Source of the DNA: Pseudo-nitzschia pungens
Taxonomy: Eukaryota > Bacillariophyta > Bacillariophyceae > Bacillariales > Bacillariaceae
Direction of reading: 5' to 3'
Assembly (NCBI GenBank): GCA_037355855.1
Contig: CM074758.1
Location: 2,577,001 to 2,641,000 of the forward strand
DNA: 64,000 nucleotides
Part shown: positions 1-10,673 of the stretch, in pieces
Numbering within the stretch: position 1 is the first letter of the stretch
Layout: every line of letters begins with the position of its first letter
Program-made: the position numbers and the translations under genes
The notes under the pieces: generated by a model
The model's input: the letters and a program-made list of their open reading frames with translations, nothing else
Told to the model about the DNA's origin: nothing
The model's database searches: none

Positions 1-92
1 ATGCATATCATCAACAAAAGCACAAGGGTGTGATAAGATTTTCATCATTCGAGCTAGCGCACAATCTCTTCTCTTTCCACTATCGGACCACG

Positions 93-2300
93 ATGGAAGA
101 AGTCAACCAAAAAAAACTCTGCCGCCGACCCATGGACACAAGTTTTGACCAAGGGAAGCAGGGCAGCAGCTCCAAACGGCAACGTCTTTTGCAACCCACT
201 TTCACACACAAAATGGCAACGTTTGATATTCAAGTTGACGCAGTCAAGATTGCAGATAAAAACAACAAGGCCGTCCAGCTGTATAGAACAGGGGACTTCA
301 GCAATGCCTCCAAATTCTTCGAGGAGGTCTTAATTTTGAACTATCAATCGAATTCCTTGTTTCATTCCATCAACCATACGATATCGACACGGCAAGAACA
401 CGTCTCTCCTCACACTTGTGCCACGACGGTCATCACCAATGATGCAATAATTCCGTCAACGTCGAGCTACATTTATCAAAGGACTGAATTCGACGAAGGT
501 GTGTTTTTGTATTCAGACGCCGTAGATATCAAAAGGCAGGACCAACCGCTTTCGATTCAAGCAACTATCTTGTTCAATGCGGGTCAAGCGCGGCGAAGAC
601 TCGACGATATGTTGGGCGCTGTAAAGTTCTATGAAGATGCAATGAACCTATTTCTTCCAGGCCAAACCGAACTAAACGAGAAGACTCCAGTGTCGGTCCT
701 AACTGTTCATCGAATTGTTGTGCCAATTCTCCACAACCTTGGTCAAATCGCCTATCAGAGAGGAGACACGCAAAAGGCAATTGGTTTGTACAAACTTGTA
801 TTGCTTTATTGCCAGCAGCCCCATGGTCAACGAAGTTTGTCGGTAGCCTCGACTCTCAACTGCTTGGGTGTGATGTATTATCATTCCTCGATCAAAGAGT
901 CCACATGCGCTGTTCAGTATCTGAATGATGCCTTGGGTATACAGCGTGATGCTTTGGGATTCAATTCCGAATACGAAGCCACTATACTGAACAATCTAGG
1001 AAGGGTTCATGTGCAGCGCGATGAACATGACCTTGCTTTGGAGCATTACGAACTCTCACTTGTGATCCGAAAAGCCTGCCTCGGACCGGACCACATAGAC
1101 TATGCAGCTACTGCCTTCAACGCTGGTCAAACTCTTCACCACAAGGGTTGTTTGGACAGAGCTATTGAACTCTATAGAGAATTCCTTAGCGTAGCTTCGA
1201 GTCGATTCTCGGAGAACCACAGAGATATAGCTATAGTACTAAATGGGATCGCACAAATTCATCAGGAACGAAAAGAATACGAGAAAGCCTTGGAACTTTA
1301 CTTGAAATCATTGCAAGTCGGACGAAAAGCACTGGGACAGTATCATTCGGAAGTAGCAATGATTTACAATAGAATTGGAAATTTCCACTTTGAACAAAAG
1401 AATTTCGATGATGCTTTGAAAGCGTACAAAAGAGGCTTGCACATCGAAAGGCGAGTTTTGGAGAAGGGCCATCCAAACATCATTGTCACCCTTAGTAATA
1501 TCGGGGAAATTCTACGCCAAAAAGGGTGTCTTAAATGCGCTATTCAGGTGAACAAGGAAGCTGCTAAACTCCAAAGCAAGCGTTACGGCGAGAATAGTGC
1601 TGAAGTAGCGAGTACGCTGAATGTTATCGCCTTGATCTACGATCAAATGGGAAATTCTTCCAAGGCAATAAAGATCCTTCACAAAGCATTAGCAATGAGG
1701 CGAAGGAGCCTCGGAGACGACCATCTTGATGTCAGTAGCACATTGACGTTCCTTGCGACGATTTTTTTTCGAAAGTCGATGATATCTACAGCTGTCGAAC
1801 TCTTTTCAGAATCACTCCGCATCCGCCAAAGAAATCTTGGTCAAAACCACCGAAATGTATGTTTCACACTATACAACATTGGCCTCTGTCATCAGATACT
1901 TGGAAACTTCAACGACGCTATTGATTGCTTTAAAGAGACTCTGCGTATTGAGAAATCCGTCCTCGGCGGAGCCCACAAAGATATTTCAATGACTCTGTTC
2001 AAATTAGGAGAGGTTTATAAGGCCAAAGGTGACTTAGATGAATCACTAAGTAATTTCAAAGATGCTCTAGCAGTTGAACGCAACGTGCTTGGGCAGGAAG
2101 ATCCCGAAGCAATAGCAAGGATTATCAATGAAATTGGAAACATCTATCTCGATAGAGGCGATGTTGTCCCAATGATGGAAGCCTTCGGTGAGGCCTCAAG
2201 GATTTTTCGCCGAGTAGGACTCAGTCCGGACACTATTGATGTATCCAGAGATCTCTATCATTTCAGAATTTCCTGTCCAAATGCAGCTCCTGCCGCGTAA
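93..2300 (+). CDS. Kinesin-light-chain-like TPR protein
   Basis: A single-exon protein of about 735 aa. The frame is open from position 30 only through a GTG; the first ATG is at 93 (MEEVNQKK), which I take as the start. From about residue 170 to the end it is a run of TPRs with the 42-43-residue spacing typical of kinesin light chain repeats. The recurring pattern is ALxxYxxSLxIRxxxLGxxHxxVAxTLxNIGxIxxxxG (for example HPNIIVTLSNIGEILRQKG and HLDVSSTLTFLATIF). Such repeats form a superhelical protein-binding surface. No catalytic domain, NB-ARC or signal peptide is visible. The first 70 residues are basic and low in complexity. Diatom genomes hold many stand-alone KLC-type TPR proteins, and the specific partner cannot be told from sequence. 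Confidence 0.85.
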   Translation: MEEVNQKKLCRRPMDTSFDQGKQGSSSKRQRLLQPTFTHKMATFDIQVDAVKIADKNNKAVQLYRTGDFSNASKFFEEVLILNYQSNSLFHSINHTISTRQEHVSPHTCATTVITNDAIIPSTSSYIYQRTEFDEGVFLYSDAVDIKRQDQPLSIQATILFNAGQARRRLDDMLGAVKFYEDAMNLFLPGQTELNEKTPVSVLTVHRIVVPILHNLGQIAYQRGDTQKAIGLYKLVLLYCQQPHGQRSLSVASTLNCLGVMYYHSSIKESTCAVQYLNDALGIQRDALGFNSEYEATILNNLGRVHVQRDEHDLALEHYELSLVIRKACLGPDHIDYAATAFNAGQTLHHKGCLDRAIELYREFLSVASSRFSENHRDIAIVLNGIAQIHQERKEYEKALELYLKSLQVGRKALGQYHSEVAMIYNRIGNFHFEQKNFDDALKAYKRGLHIERRVLEKGHPNIIVTLSNIGEILRQKGCLKCAIQVNKEAAKLQSKRYGENSAEVASTLNVIALIYDQMGNSSKAIKILHKALAMRRRSLGDDHLDVSSTLTFLATIFFRKSMISTAVELFSESLRIRQRNLGQNHRNVCFTLYNIGLCHQILGNFNDAIDCFKETLRIEKSVLGGAHKDISMTLFKLGEVYKAKGDLDESLSNFKDALAVERNVLGQEDPEAIARIINEIGNIYLDRGDVVPMMEAFGEASRIFRRVGLSPDTIDVSRDLYHFRISCPNAAPAA

Positions 2301-2368
2301 ATTGAAAGCAAACAGAAATCTCTTAATTCTAATCCCTACAATGCGATGTTTCTGCTTAAGAGAGAGTA

Positions 2369-4996
2369 TTAATATATCAAATCTTTCAAGTCCATAACGA
2401 TTTGCTCGAAAGGATCTTCATGATGATCATCATCGTCTGAAGATTCGGCAATGACTGATTCGTCGGACTTCTCTGTTAGGCGCAGAACCGATGAAACGGA
2501 TTGAAAAGCTCGTTTGTCGCTTTTCCGCAGGGCCAAGAGTGCATTTGATCCGTCTGCTTCAGTCTCTTCAAAAAATACCAAACGAGAAGAGCTGCTGGTA
2601 ATGGCAACGGATGCAGCAGCCCTGGCGGTGCCTGATTTTGCAAGATAGGACTTTCTCCCAAGCTTATCAACAAAAATTGTCCTTTTAAATTCAATCCGAT
2701 GAAGAATGCTCAATTGTTTGTTCTGTCGTTGAATCTTGTGATCCTCTTGTGAACTTCGAGTGCTATGCCAGCCTCCATCGTTCGAGGACTTTGTTACGAT
2801 TGCGTGACCATCAGCAGTCAATGGAATGGCAACGTCCGGAGACTTGATCGCATCGTATGTTGTCAAGATAACATCGTGTAAACATGCCTTTTCAGAAGTT
2901 GACGCTCGAATTCTTGCCGAAAGTGGTAAGGAAGCATGATTGAGCACAGAACAACCAGTCCCTTCTCTCAATGCATTTTCCCAGTTTGCACTGTCCTCTT
3001 TCGCCCGTAACACCACGAGGGTATTCCCTCTGAGCACTGAGGTAGATTGACTGCTTTGTGGGTTAGATTCGTCTGAGTTCTCTGCATAGTCACTCAAGAA
3101 TAGCTTCAGACTCAAGTCAATGATCTCTTCATTAGAAAGTGAAAAAAAAGTGCCAACGGCCGGTGCATTGCACTTGCCCTGTTCAAAATCCCGTTCAGCG
3201 CGCCTAACCCACGTGTACATCTCTTTTAAAGCACGCCGCTTACGACTTCCATATCGAACAAGAGGATCAGGAAAATTCACTAATCTACGGCGTTTCATTG
3301 GTTTGGTGGCGTTGGCTGTGGACGTCACGGGTTTTGAAGCAATGCGTTCGGTTCGTTTCACCGCAATCTTTTCGAGATGAAATGTAGCACCCTTTTTGAG
3401 AGCAACATTGACAGGAACTTCACGGAAAGCTCGTCGTTTTTCCTTTTCAATTCGATATCTTGTAGGTGGTGTATTGCTGGCCAATGACTCATTAGCTATA
3501 TCTGATTCTTGACGAGATTTTTGAAGAGTAGACTCTTGAATGCCGTCACTGTCAGTCCCCAAGCTGATCCGACCCCCGTAGTCATCTCTGTGATGGCCAT
3601 AACTCTCGTTTTCATCAGGAGTGTGATACGTCAATCTTGGACTTATCGGGGATTGAGATGTGATGAACAAATCTTTCGGAGGGGTTGACACAGATGGAGA
3701 AATTGAAAGCCTTCCCAAACGCGTCGAAAGATCAGATTCTTCTTCCTCTCTATTGTGTCTAGGACGTCTTAAATCTGCTCCACGTTTTCCGCTTGTTGTC
3801 GCCTCCCGCTTCCTACAACTTTGACCCGAAATCTTTCTATCTTTTGGGGTCATACATGATGAATTCTGATCAGAATGATGGTAAGGGTCCTCTGTAGCTG
3901 CTTGTCGGACGAGCTCCATTGAACTAGTAGAGGTTTTGTCATCGTCGTCCACATTGTCGTCAGTATTGTCATTGTCATTATTTACGGGAAATTGATAGCC
4001 AACGGGGTCAATTCCAGGCGGGGAACCACTGTCATGAGTCATGCTATCACGTTTGCTGTCCACACGAGAGGTGCATGGGTCGCCTTCCATGGACAATAGC
4101 AGTTCTGACTTGTCACAGATAGTTTGCGATTGATCGTGATGCACTGTTTTCTGTTTCTGACTACCGTCCTCCGAATCGGAAAGGGAAAGGTCAACGTTTC
4201 GATCGTGGTCGCATGATGGATGAGGATTTGGCGAAAAGAAGGGAGACATGGTTTGATCCAGGATATCGCTATTCGCCGTTGGACTTTTGAAGCACCCTGG
4301 AGTGTGAACTGACTGGCTTACCGCCATTGTCGACCCGACTTCAGCACTTTTGGACACTCCGAGGCGTCTCAACAGTGCCAAAACCTTTTGCTGCTGATCT
4401 TGCTTTTCTTCGTCAGACATGCTTCTATAATCCATTAATTTTCCAGGAAATTGGGATTCAAAATTTGAAATTTCCTCTTTGACGTAAAGTTGATACTTGG
4501 TACAGTATTCATCACGTCGAGACCAATTGCGAATTTGATCAGATCCACCGATTGAATGCGTACAAGTGCCATGTTTCACCCGATCCGTATTTGACTCTGA
4601 TAACAAAACACTGGACTCTTTCATCATCGTATTATCGCATGAGAGAAGACTGAGACTTACATCGCTATTCAATGTGTCGCGTCTCGAAAGTCTCTCCTTT
4701 TCTTCCGTCGGTGACGTAAGGATCATCGTCGATTCATCAAACGTGACACTTTTTTCGATTCTTACCCGCCGACTGGAAGAAGACAATATGCTCCTTCTTG
4801 ATTCATTATTTCTTTGATTCACACTATCACTGTTGTTGCTGTAGCTGCTGGAACTATTGCGGCGATAGTTCTCCCCCACAATTGTGCTGTCATCTTCATT
4901 GAAAATCGTTATAGATTCATCCCCTTCGATTCTGTCGTTGCGACTGCTGCTCACATTCTTCGCTTGCGAATCAAGAGCTGGTACCAACGTTGGCAT
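2369..4996 (-). CDS. Protein with degenerate SNF2_N-like C-terminal domain
   Basis: A single-exon protein of 875 aa. Residues 1-530 are Ser/Asp/Arg-rich and look disordered. A basic stretch follows (near KPMKRRRLVNFPDPLVRYGSRKRR). Residues about 640-845 align by eye with the first RecA lobe of SNF2 proteins. NTLVVLRAKEDSANWENAL sits where motif Ia (LVVxPxxxxxxW) is expected, DVILTTYDAIKSPD matches the VLTTYD motif, and LHRIEFKRTIFVDKLGRKSY occupies the place of the DEAH-box helix. The Walker A motif, the DEAH acidic pair (here VDKLG) and the LTGTP motif (here FFEET) are all missing, so ATPase activity is unlikely. The C-terminus is acidic. The start at 4996 is the first Met of the open frame. 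The gene lies tail-to-tail with the TPR gene and head-to-head with the small gene at 5648. The SNF2 assignment is by motif memory only. Confidence 0.8.
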   Translation of the reverse strand: MPTLVPALDSQAKNVSSSRNDRIEGDESITIFNEDDSTIVGENYRRNSSSSYSNNSDSVNQRNNESRRSILSSSSRRVRIEKSVTFDESTMILTSPTEEKERLSRRDTLNSDVSLSLLSCDNTMMKESSVLLSESNTDRVKHGTCTHSIGGSDQIRNWSRRDEYCTKYQLYVKEEISNFESQFPGKLMDYRSMSDEEKQDQQQKVLALLRRLGVSKSAEVGSTMAVSQSVHTPGCFKSPTANSDILDQTMSPFFSPNPHPSCDHDRNVDLSLSDSEDGSQKQKTVHHDQSQTICDKSELLLSMEGDPCTSRVDSKRDSMTHDSGSPPGIDPVGYQFPVNNDNDNTDDNVDDDDKTSTSSMELVRQAATEDPYHHSDQNSSCMTPKDRKISGQSCRKREATTSGKRGADLRRPRHNREEEESDLSTRLGRLSISPSVSTPPKDLFITSQSPISPRLTYHTPDENESYGHHRDDYGGRISLGTDSDGIQESTLQKSRQESDIANESLASNTPPTRYRIEKEKRRAFREVPVNVALKKGATFHLEKIAVKRTERIASKPVTSTANATKPMKRRRLVNFPDPLVRYGSRKRRALKEMYTWVRRAERDFEQGKCNAPAVGTFFSLSNEEIIDLSLKLFLSDYAENSDESNPQSSQSTSVLRGNTLVVLRAKEDSANWENALREGTGCSVLNHASLPLSARIRASTSEKACLHDVILTTYDAIKSPDVAIPLTADGHAIVTKSSNDGGWHSTRSSQEDHKIQRQNKQLSILHRIEFKRTIFVDKLGRKSYLAKSGTARAAASVAITSSSSRLVFFEETEADGSNALLALRKSDKRAFQSVSSVLRLTEKSDESVIAESSDDDDHHEDPFEQIVMDLKDLIY

Positions 4997-5647
4997 GTTA
5001 TTTTCTATGTTTAGGGAGCGTTGTCAGGTCGATCGAGTTGTACGCGTCTAGGCGGACTGGTTTGTTGTTACAATGAGATTACTGTGTTTCACATTCACAT
5101 AGCGTTCCATGGAATCATCAACCACTGGAATAATTCTTCATGCCAAGAGAAAAAAATTCAAAAAACGAGATACCAACCCGATCGAGTTTTGAATCATGAA
5201 CGAGCGTAACTTACCAGAAACTATGTATTACCCTTACCGGTAACCTCGATGGCACATGGCACGCGAGTCCAACGTAACGGATACCGTATCGATTCAATCA
5301 GCTTAGTCGAATCAATCGAATAAATAGAAGATACGTAGTACCGTAGTAGTCGTAAAAAATGATAATGACAGGGAACAAAAAAAATAATAATAAATGGCGA
5401 ATAAACTTTGATTCGTTCGACCACTTTTCACGGCCAAAGGCGATTTGCTGATTCTAACGCGCACAATTGTTGCATAAGATTATTACCTTGCGGCAACAAC
5501 CAGGAACAGCAAGACCGTTGTAGTAACGGCGGTACTGTACTAGTTCGGATAGCACAGACGAGGTAACAAAAACATTATCGACCGTCATCGACCATCATCG
5601 GTTTGTGTTTCGATAGTGTTGCAACTTTCGCGTTTGTTGCACTAAGA
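4997..5647. promoter_or_regulatory. Intergenic region between divergent genes
   Basis: A 650-bp spacer between the minus-strand SNF2-like gene and the plus-strand small gene, so it should hold both promoters. It contains runs such as TACCCTTACCGGTAACC near 5227 and ACGTAGTACCGTAGTAG near 5332, part of the intergenic word family seen throughout the window. I see no convincing ORF or RNA gene. Confidence 0.4.
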
Positions 5648-6067
5648 ATGGGTTTTACAACAATGTTCGTAGGCGGTGGCCTCGGTTTTGCGGCCCAATG
5701 CACAAGCAACGCCATCCAGAAGATTCCAATTTCTCGTCGTAAGTTCGAATGTTGGCGTCCCGTAGCAACTTCGTCGGAATGTTGATGGTATTCGGCCGCA
5801 ATTCTAACGCCTCATTGTATACCTCGCTTTTATTACACGTCGATACCTTACGCTCGCGACACGACAAATCAATGACATTTTTCTTCAGAACCGTGGATGC
5901 ACGTTCTCTGTACATTTGGTGGTGCATGGGCTGCTACGAAATGGGTGAATGCGAAGCATGCGCTTTTGGCCGATGTGAACGAGTTGCGTGCTTACAAGGG
6001 TCTTCCACCTATGGTTGGATCCAAAAACTACATGCCATTCGTTCCGCCAGTTGAAGAAAGCAAATAA
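5648..6067 (+). CDS. Small membrane protein, two exons (possible mitochondrial complex I accessory subunit)
   Basis: I assembled an 89-aa protein from two exons: 5648-5738 and 5889-6067. The intron starts GTAAGT and ends TTCTTCAG, phase 1. The product begins MGFTTMFVGGGLGFAAQCTS, continues through NAIQKIPISRQPWMHV into a second hydrophobic stretch (LCTFGGAWAATKW), and ends in a soluble tail with NELRAYKGLPP. The Gly-rich N-terminal membrane segment, a basic RxPW motif and a second short membrane segment resemble small inner-membrane accessory subunits of NADH:ubiquinone oxidoreductase found in plants and algae. That resemblance is an inference from general architecture and I cannot name the subunit. 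The clean splice and preserved frame support a real gene. Confidence 0.7.
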
Positions 6068-7567
6068 TAGCTATTGCTTAATGGCATCGTTGGTACCGAC
6101 CATCATGCTGCACAATTCTCACCAACTGTGCTGCTGCAATAATGAAGATGTGACCGAGTCCAAATCAGTCGAAAAAATTGCACAGCTTCTGTTGACATCC
6201 ATTTCATGCTTCACAGCGACGAAGTAGCTGTGATTGAATGAAAGTGACTTTTTTAAAAAATTTAAAAAAAAAACAGAAAATTCAGTTACCTTCGTTCGTC
6301 CTTCCGTACTGTTTTAGAATGAGAAGATGACAGCATGGGCAAGAACGGGTTTCGGGATTTATTTCCACGACGGTATCAACTTGGAATTCAGCTGTTTGGA
6401 GAGATGATTTCATCCGATTTGAACAGGAGATATCGTGTGGGAAATATTTCTCTTTCCGAGATGCATCCATTTTTTCCGATCTCCTGTGAATACGTCGTGC
6501 TAGTTTTGAAGCTTTTAGTGCTGAAAGTTACCCTTGTAGCTGATGCTTGTCTTGTTTGTAGGAGTACTAAATTGCTGTGTGTTTACAGTGAACTGAGCAG
6601 GGAAACATTTATCGGACTATGAAACGCAGAATACAACTATGTATACATTCTCGTTGGCTGGTATTTTTCAACCGTCACACCTTCTCTTCTATCGGTTTTG
6701 TTGATTGTAACTGCGTGTAGTAGTGAGGACATCAAATGGATATCTTCCCTCTTGACAGAAAGTTTTTGAATCGGATTGAAAATGCTTCATCGCTTCTTCG
6801 TTATCCTGGATAGAAGTTGGTGTAAGTTGTGGATCTCTTCAAATGAAATGCATAGAGAAGCTCATCCGCTCAAGTCTCCCACTGTACATGTTTGTACAAG
6901 TATTCAATTTGTATACGGCTTCTGTTGATCGAAAGCATCTGCCAATTTTAAAAGAGACTTGAGTGCAGTATTATGCGCTGACGAAAAACTCACTTGTGTC
7001 GGTACCTCAACAGCCGTGTTCGAGGTCTTGGATCTAATGATGAGCTTAACCTCCGTGTGTATGCTTCAGACATTGAAATTCAATTGGTTTCCAAAGCAAG
7101 ATCCAAAAAGGGAAGAATGAAGTGATAGAATTCGAAAGTGTCTTCGGTCCCCCGTGATATCTCAGCGGATGGCTCAAATTGCAATAGGAGACATGCATGA
7201 AATAATGAAAACTATTGGGCACCGATAATTTCTAAAATTAAATTTCATAATTCAATACTGCTGCATGGGAACTAGTGATCATTTGCGTTTGCATTGTTTT
7301 TGTGAACGGCTTTATAGCATTTGCTTTCCTTGTCAAAGAACTCACAATCCGTTCGATTCTTTTTACTCTCCATCCAAATGCAGTTATTGTTTCTGGACCA
7401 CCCGTGCAGTATGCCCCTACCCGCAACATGGGATAGCTCCAAAACGAGAAAATCGAAGACCAGTCCAAATCGAAGGAATTTCTTGACTGAAAAGAGCCCA
7501 ATGAGAACAACTGAATCAGTTCCGATTACAACAGAAGAACGCATGCTTCCATTTAGATCGAGTTCGC
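6068..7567. other. Gene-free stretch
   Basis: 1.5 kb between the small two-exon gene and the 3' end of the minus-strand Pkr1-like gene. Only short overlapping ORFs on both strands occur (for example 7238-7544) and none shows a recognisable domain. It probably holds the 3' UTRs of both genes. Confidence 0.5.
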
Positions 7568-7834
7568 TTAATCTGTCTTGTTGCTTGCCTTTGCCCTCGT
7601 CGTCGTTGATGGTGGCCCTCGGTTTTTGACCTTGTTAAATTCCCGTTCGAACATAGATAAGGAAAAGAGCAAACCGCCGCTCAAAAATCCCAGAACCACC
7701 ATGTGAATTCTAGCAACATCCGCAACAAAGCCCATGATGGTCAGGACCAACAAAATGCTGATGACGACGCGGACAAACGGGATAAGCATAACTCCTCCGC
7801 CGGGAGCCATGATTTCTTGAATTAGCGATGCCAT
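7568..7834 (-). CDS. PKR1: Pkr1-like V-ATPase assembly factor
   Basis: A single-exon, 88-aa protein. It starts MASLIQEIMAPGGGVMLIPF, then has two closely spaced hydrophobic segments (VRVVISILLVLTIMGFVAD and IHMVVLGFLSGGLLFSLSMF), followed by FEREFNKVK and a hydrophilic tail. The layout of a short N-terminal helix, a PG turn, a membrane hairpin and then a W/F-xxE(L/F) motif matches the Pkr1 family. In yeast this is an ER membrane protein that helps assemble the V0 sector of the vacuolar H+-ATPase together with Vma21. The length fits the family's conserved core, though yeast Pkr1 has a longer tail. It is divergently paired with GAA1, another ER-membrane assembly component, which may be chance. 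Confidence 0.7.
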   Translation of the reverse strand: MASLIQEIMAPGGGVMLIPFVRVVISILLVLTIMGFVADVARIHMVVLGFLSGGLLFSLSMFEREFNKVKNRGPPSTTTRAKASNKTD

Positions 7835-8558
7835 GGTGATATGTACTTGACTTTCTGCTTTGACTGGATAGGTTTCCGGATGCGTTTAGCAGTCGAGGTG
7901 GAGACTAATGTCTGGCGAAGTTTTAATTCTGAGTTGTGAGGATCCAATTTGCAGTGCTGTACGGTTTTTTCGTTCGTTCGGAGGAAACTTGTATTTTTTG
8001 AAATTGAAAACATTGGAGACGGTAAAAATAAATGAACCATAGTAAAATGCGCGCCTGCATTTCCTGACTTGTAGTAAGATCACCACACACCAACTACAGT
8101 ACGTTCTTGAGGTACGTATGTCAGTACTGGTACGGTATGATGCTAACTACACTTACTGGTAAACTGTAGGTAACCTTAACCTTACCGTTCTTGTGCTGAA
8201 TCTCTAATCAAATTCATAACATACTACTACTACGTAATACGTAGTATGTTTGTAAGGTTAAGTTAAGTCTTACTCGTACGGCAAGGCTTAGTCTCAAAAT
8301 GAACGTTTTCGGAGGCATGGATTTTTTTTTTTTTCCCGAAATGAGATAAGATTAGTGACCGCTCTGAGCTAGTGGCAAGAGAAGTGGATTAGTAAATTAC
8401 AGTAAGGTTTACTGTACCGGTAAACCTTAATTTTAAGTACTTGTCGATGAAGATGGATAAATCAAAAAACACGGAGCACATCAAACAGAGTACTCGTAAC
8501 GGCAGGTTTGTTTCAAACACAGGAATATCACAGCACCCAACTGGTCGTCTCTGCGATC
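7835..8558. promoter_or_regulatory. Divergent promoter region, Pkr1-like / GAA1
   Basis: A 724-bp head-to-head spacer. It holds a dense group of the intergenic words of this genome: GTAACCTTAACCTTACCG near 8170, GTAAGGTTAAGTTAAG near 8251, ACTCGTACGG near 8273 and ACTGTACCGGTAAACC near 8411. A 15-bp poly-T run lies near 8320. No TATA box is evident at a fixed distance from either start. Confidence 0.4.
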
Positions 8559-10673
8559 ATGGCAACTGAAAATTCTGACAGTGACAAGGGGGGAAACGAC
8601 AAACTGGACTTCAAAGAACCCAAAACAACGGACAAGGATGTTCGTGAGGATGAAAAGTCGTCGTCGGGTGCGGAGAATAGAACGAGACTTAAGCGCCTCG
8701 CCCGGGTCCTTCTTTTCTTGCCGTATGTAATAGGAATTTTGTGGACATGTCTCCATCCGATTGTTTCTGTTATTACGGGCGAACTGAAGTGTCGGGGGTG
8801 GTATCTCGACGAACACAGCATTGAAACTAGATTCGTAGACGGACAAGAGCCAGAGGATGTTCCGTCACACCTAAAAAATCTGAATCTGTCGCCTCGAGGA
8901 CAACCAAGAAATGGCAAAAGTTATTCCCTCTGCGATTTTTTTGCAGTTGAGGGCGACGCTGGTTTCAATGCGAACAATTTGATTTGTCACACACACGGAG
9001 ATTATTTCGAGATGGCAATGGTCATGCCCCTTTCCAACGCTCTCGATGCGACCGAAGAAGCCGTTGTGTTGGTTGTTCCGAGTCCCGAAGAGGTTTACAA
9101 CCTATCAGCGACGAAAGACAATAAGGCTAGAGACTGGAGCTCCAGCCGCTTGCACCAAGCTATGATCCAATCGATAAAGTACCTTGCCAATCCAGTCGAA
9201 ACACCATGGTTAGCGAAGGCGGTTCTGATAGTCACTCCAATTTCGACTGGTAGTGGTTCCAATAACAAATCTCTAGACGAGACTGTTTCATCTTTCCTAG
9301 ATGCGTATTTGGGCCAACAAAATACACCCCAAGACTTCAAAAGAACTCCAAAACTACGAGAGAATGAAATTCCACCATTGCCGACGAGGCTTTCGGGTGC
9401 CATTTTGAGGAACCTAGTCGTTCTAGAAGTATACGATGGATCTACGCCGAAGAGTTCGACTGGTAGATCCGGAGGTAGTCCCAAAACAGACCTTGCTATT
9501 TTGTCACAGGGTCGACGAGGGATTTTGCCGAATGCAGATTTAGTTTTCTTGGTTGGAAAGCTCATGGAAAGGACAGGGTTCTACCGACGGTCCTCCGCGA
9601 GAACTTTTTTGACGCACCCCTATACAAAGGAATCAAAGGACGCAGAAGAATGGGTGGAGCGACGGATCTCTGACACGCAATTTCTCAAAGAAAACAAAAA
9701 CATGGCCCGACAATTCCGTAGATGGGCAAAGGGGATGGTTGACGTTTCGCTCTTTGCTCGAACATTGGCCGTCGGTCCTTTCCCTCCTCATGCAGCCGCC
9801 TTGGACCGGGGAATTGATTCCTTGACTCTCCGTGCCACGTTTGATGGCACCTTTCGTCGCGATCCGGCCGTGGAGTTTGTCCAGTATTCGGAGTACATTG
9901 TGCGGTCGCTGGCGAACCTCCACGAACGACTCCATCATTCCTTTACGCTTTACTTGCTCCCCACGCCGAAAGACTTCGTTTCGCACATTGAATACTTGCT
10001 GCCGATTTTGCTGGTATTGATCCCCCTAGCAGTGCGAGCATTCGGAACTCTTTTGCCGGCAATGAAAGGAGGGTTCGATTTGATGGCTGTGGGAGGGGTG
10101 TTGCTCGTTGTAATGATTGCTGCGGTTACTATGCTTCTGGCCACCGTTGTGTCGGGTCCGTTGAATAACGACCATGCAATGACTGGAATCCTGCTGTTTC
10201 TATACGCAGGAATAGCTGGTTTTTGGACTCGGAAAATCCTTTTCCGAAAACAGGATCGACGCCCATTGGAAGGTCAAGAATCATCCAACAACAAAAATGA
10301 CGAACAAAACGATAGCAATCCCGATGCAACGCGAACCATTCGAACTCTCCAGTATGTTGCGTGTGCCTTGACGGTCTACATTTTGGTCCCAATCGCATTT
10401 GCACACGTTTCTCTCGCCTATCTTCCATCCATTCTTTGGTCCCCCATTCTAGCCTTCCCTGATTATGCTTCCTTGAAAAAGAGTGACGGCAGCAAGGAAG
10501 TTCTCCGCAAATATATTGTGGTTCCGACGTTAATGCTCCTGGTGTTGGTTACGGCTCCTCCTGTCTTCTTGGTTCCCAACGTGTTTCCAACATACACGGC
10601 TTTTGTGCAATTTGCCTATGTGCCGATTCACGTGACCTTCTTTCTGCTGGTAACCAGTATCGCTCTCTCTTGA
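8559..10673 (+). CDS. GAA1: GPI transamidase subunit GAA1
   Basis: A single-exon protein of 704 aa. I start it at the ATG at 8559 (MATENSDSD); the frame opens at a TTG at 8508 but has no earlier ATG. Family landmarks are an N-terminal membrane segment after a basic patch (RLARVLLFLPYVIGILWTC), a long lumenal domain, and at least six hydrophobic segments at the C-terminus from about residue 485. The lumenal domain carries HSIETRFVDGQ (compare the YxxENALxPG region), WLAKAVLIVTPIS, LSGAILRNLVVLEV and LPNADLVFLVGKLM, all in the order seen in GAA1/GPAA1. GAA1 is the M28-peptidase-like but non-catalytic subunit of the ER complex that attaches GPI anchors to proteins. Length is close to the family norm (about 600-650 aa). 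The Ser/Asn-rich inserts are normal for diatoms. Confidence 0.85.
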   Translation: MATENSDSDKGGNDKLDFKEPKTTDKDVREDEKSSSGAENRTRLKRLARVLLFLPYVIGILWTCLHPIVSVITGELKCRGWYLDEHSIETRFVDGQEPEDVPSHLKNLNLSPRGQPRNGKSYSLCDFFAVEGDAGFNANNLICHTHGDYFEMAMVMPLSNALDATEEAVVLVVPSPEEVYNLSATKDNKARDWSSSRLHQAMIQSIKYLANPVETPWLAKAVLIVTPISTGSGSNNKSLDETVSSFLDAYLGQQNTPQDFKRTPKLRENEIPPLPTRLSGAILRNLVVLEVYDGSTPKSSTGRSGGSPKTDLAILSQGRRGILPNADLVFLVGKLMERTGFYRRSSARTFLTHPYTKESKDAEEWVERRISDTQFLKENKNMARQFRRWAKGMVDVSLFARTLAVGPFPPHAAALDRGIDSLTLRATFDGTFRRDPAVEFVQYSEYIVRSLANLHERLHHSFTLYLLPTPKDFVSHIEYLLPILLVLIPLAVRAFGTLLPAMKGGFDLMAVGGVLLVVMIAAVTMLLATVVSGPLNNDHAMTGILLFLYAGIAGFWTRKILFRKQDRRPLEGQESSNNKNDEQNDSNPDATRTIRTLQYVACALTVYILVPIAFAHVSLAYLPSILWSPILAFPDYASLKKSDGSKEVLRKYIVVPTLMLLVLVTAPPVFLVPNVFPTYTAFVQFAYVPIHVTFFLLVTSIALS

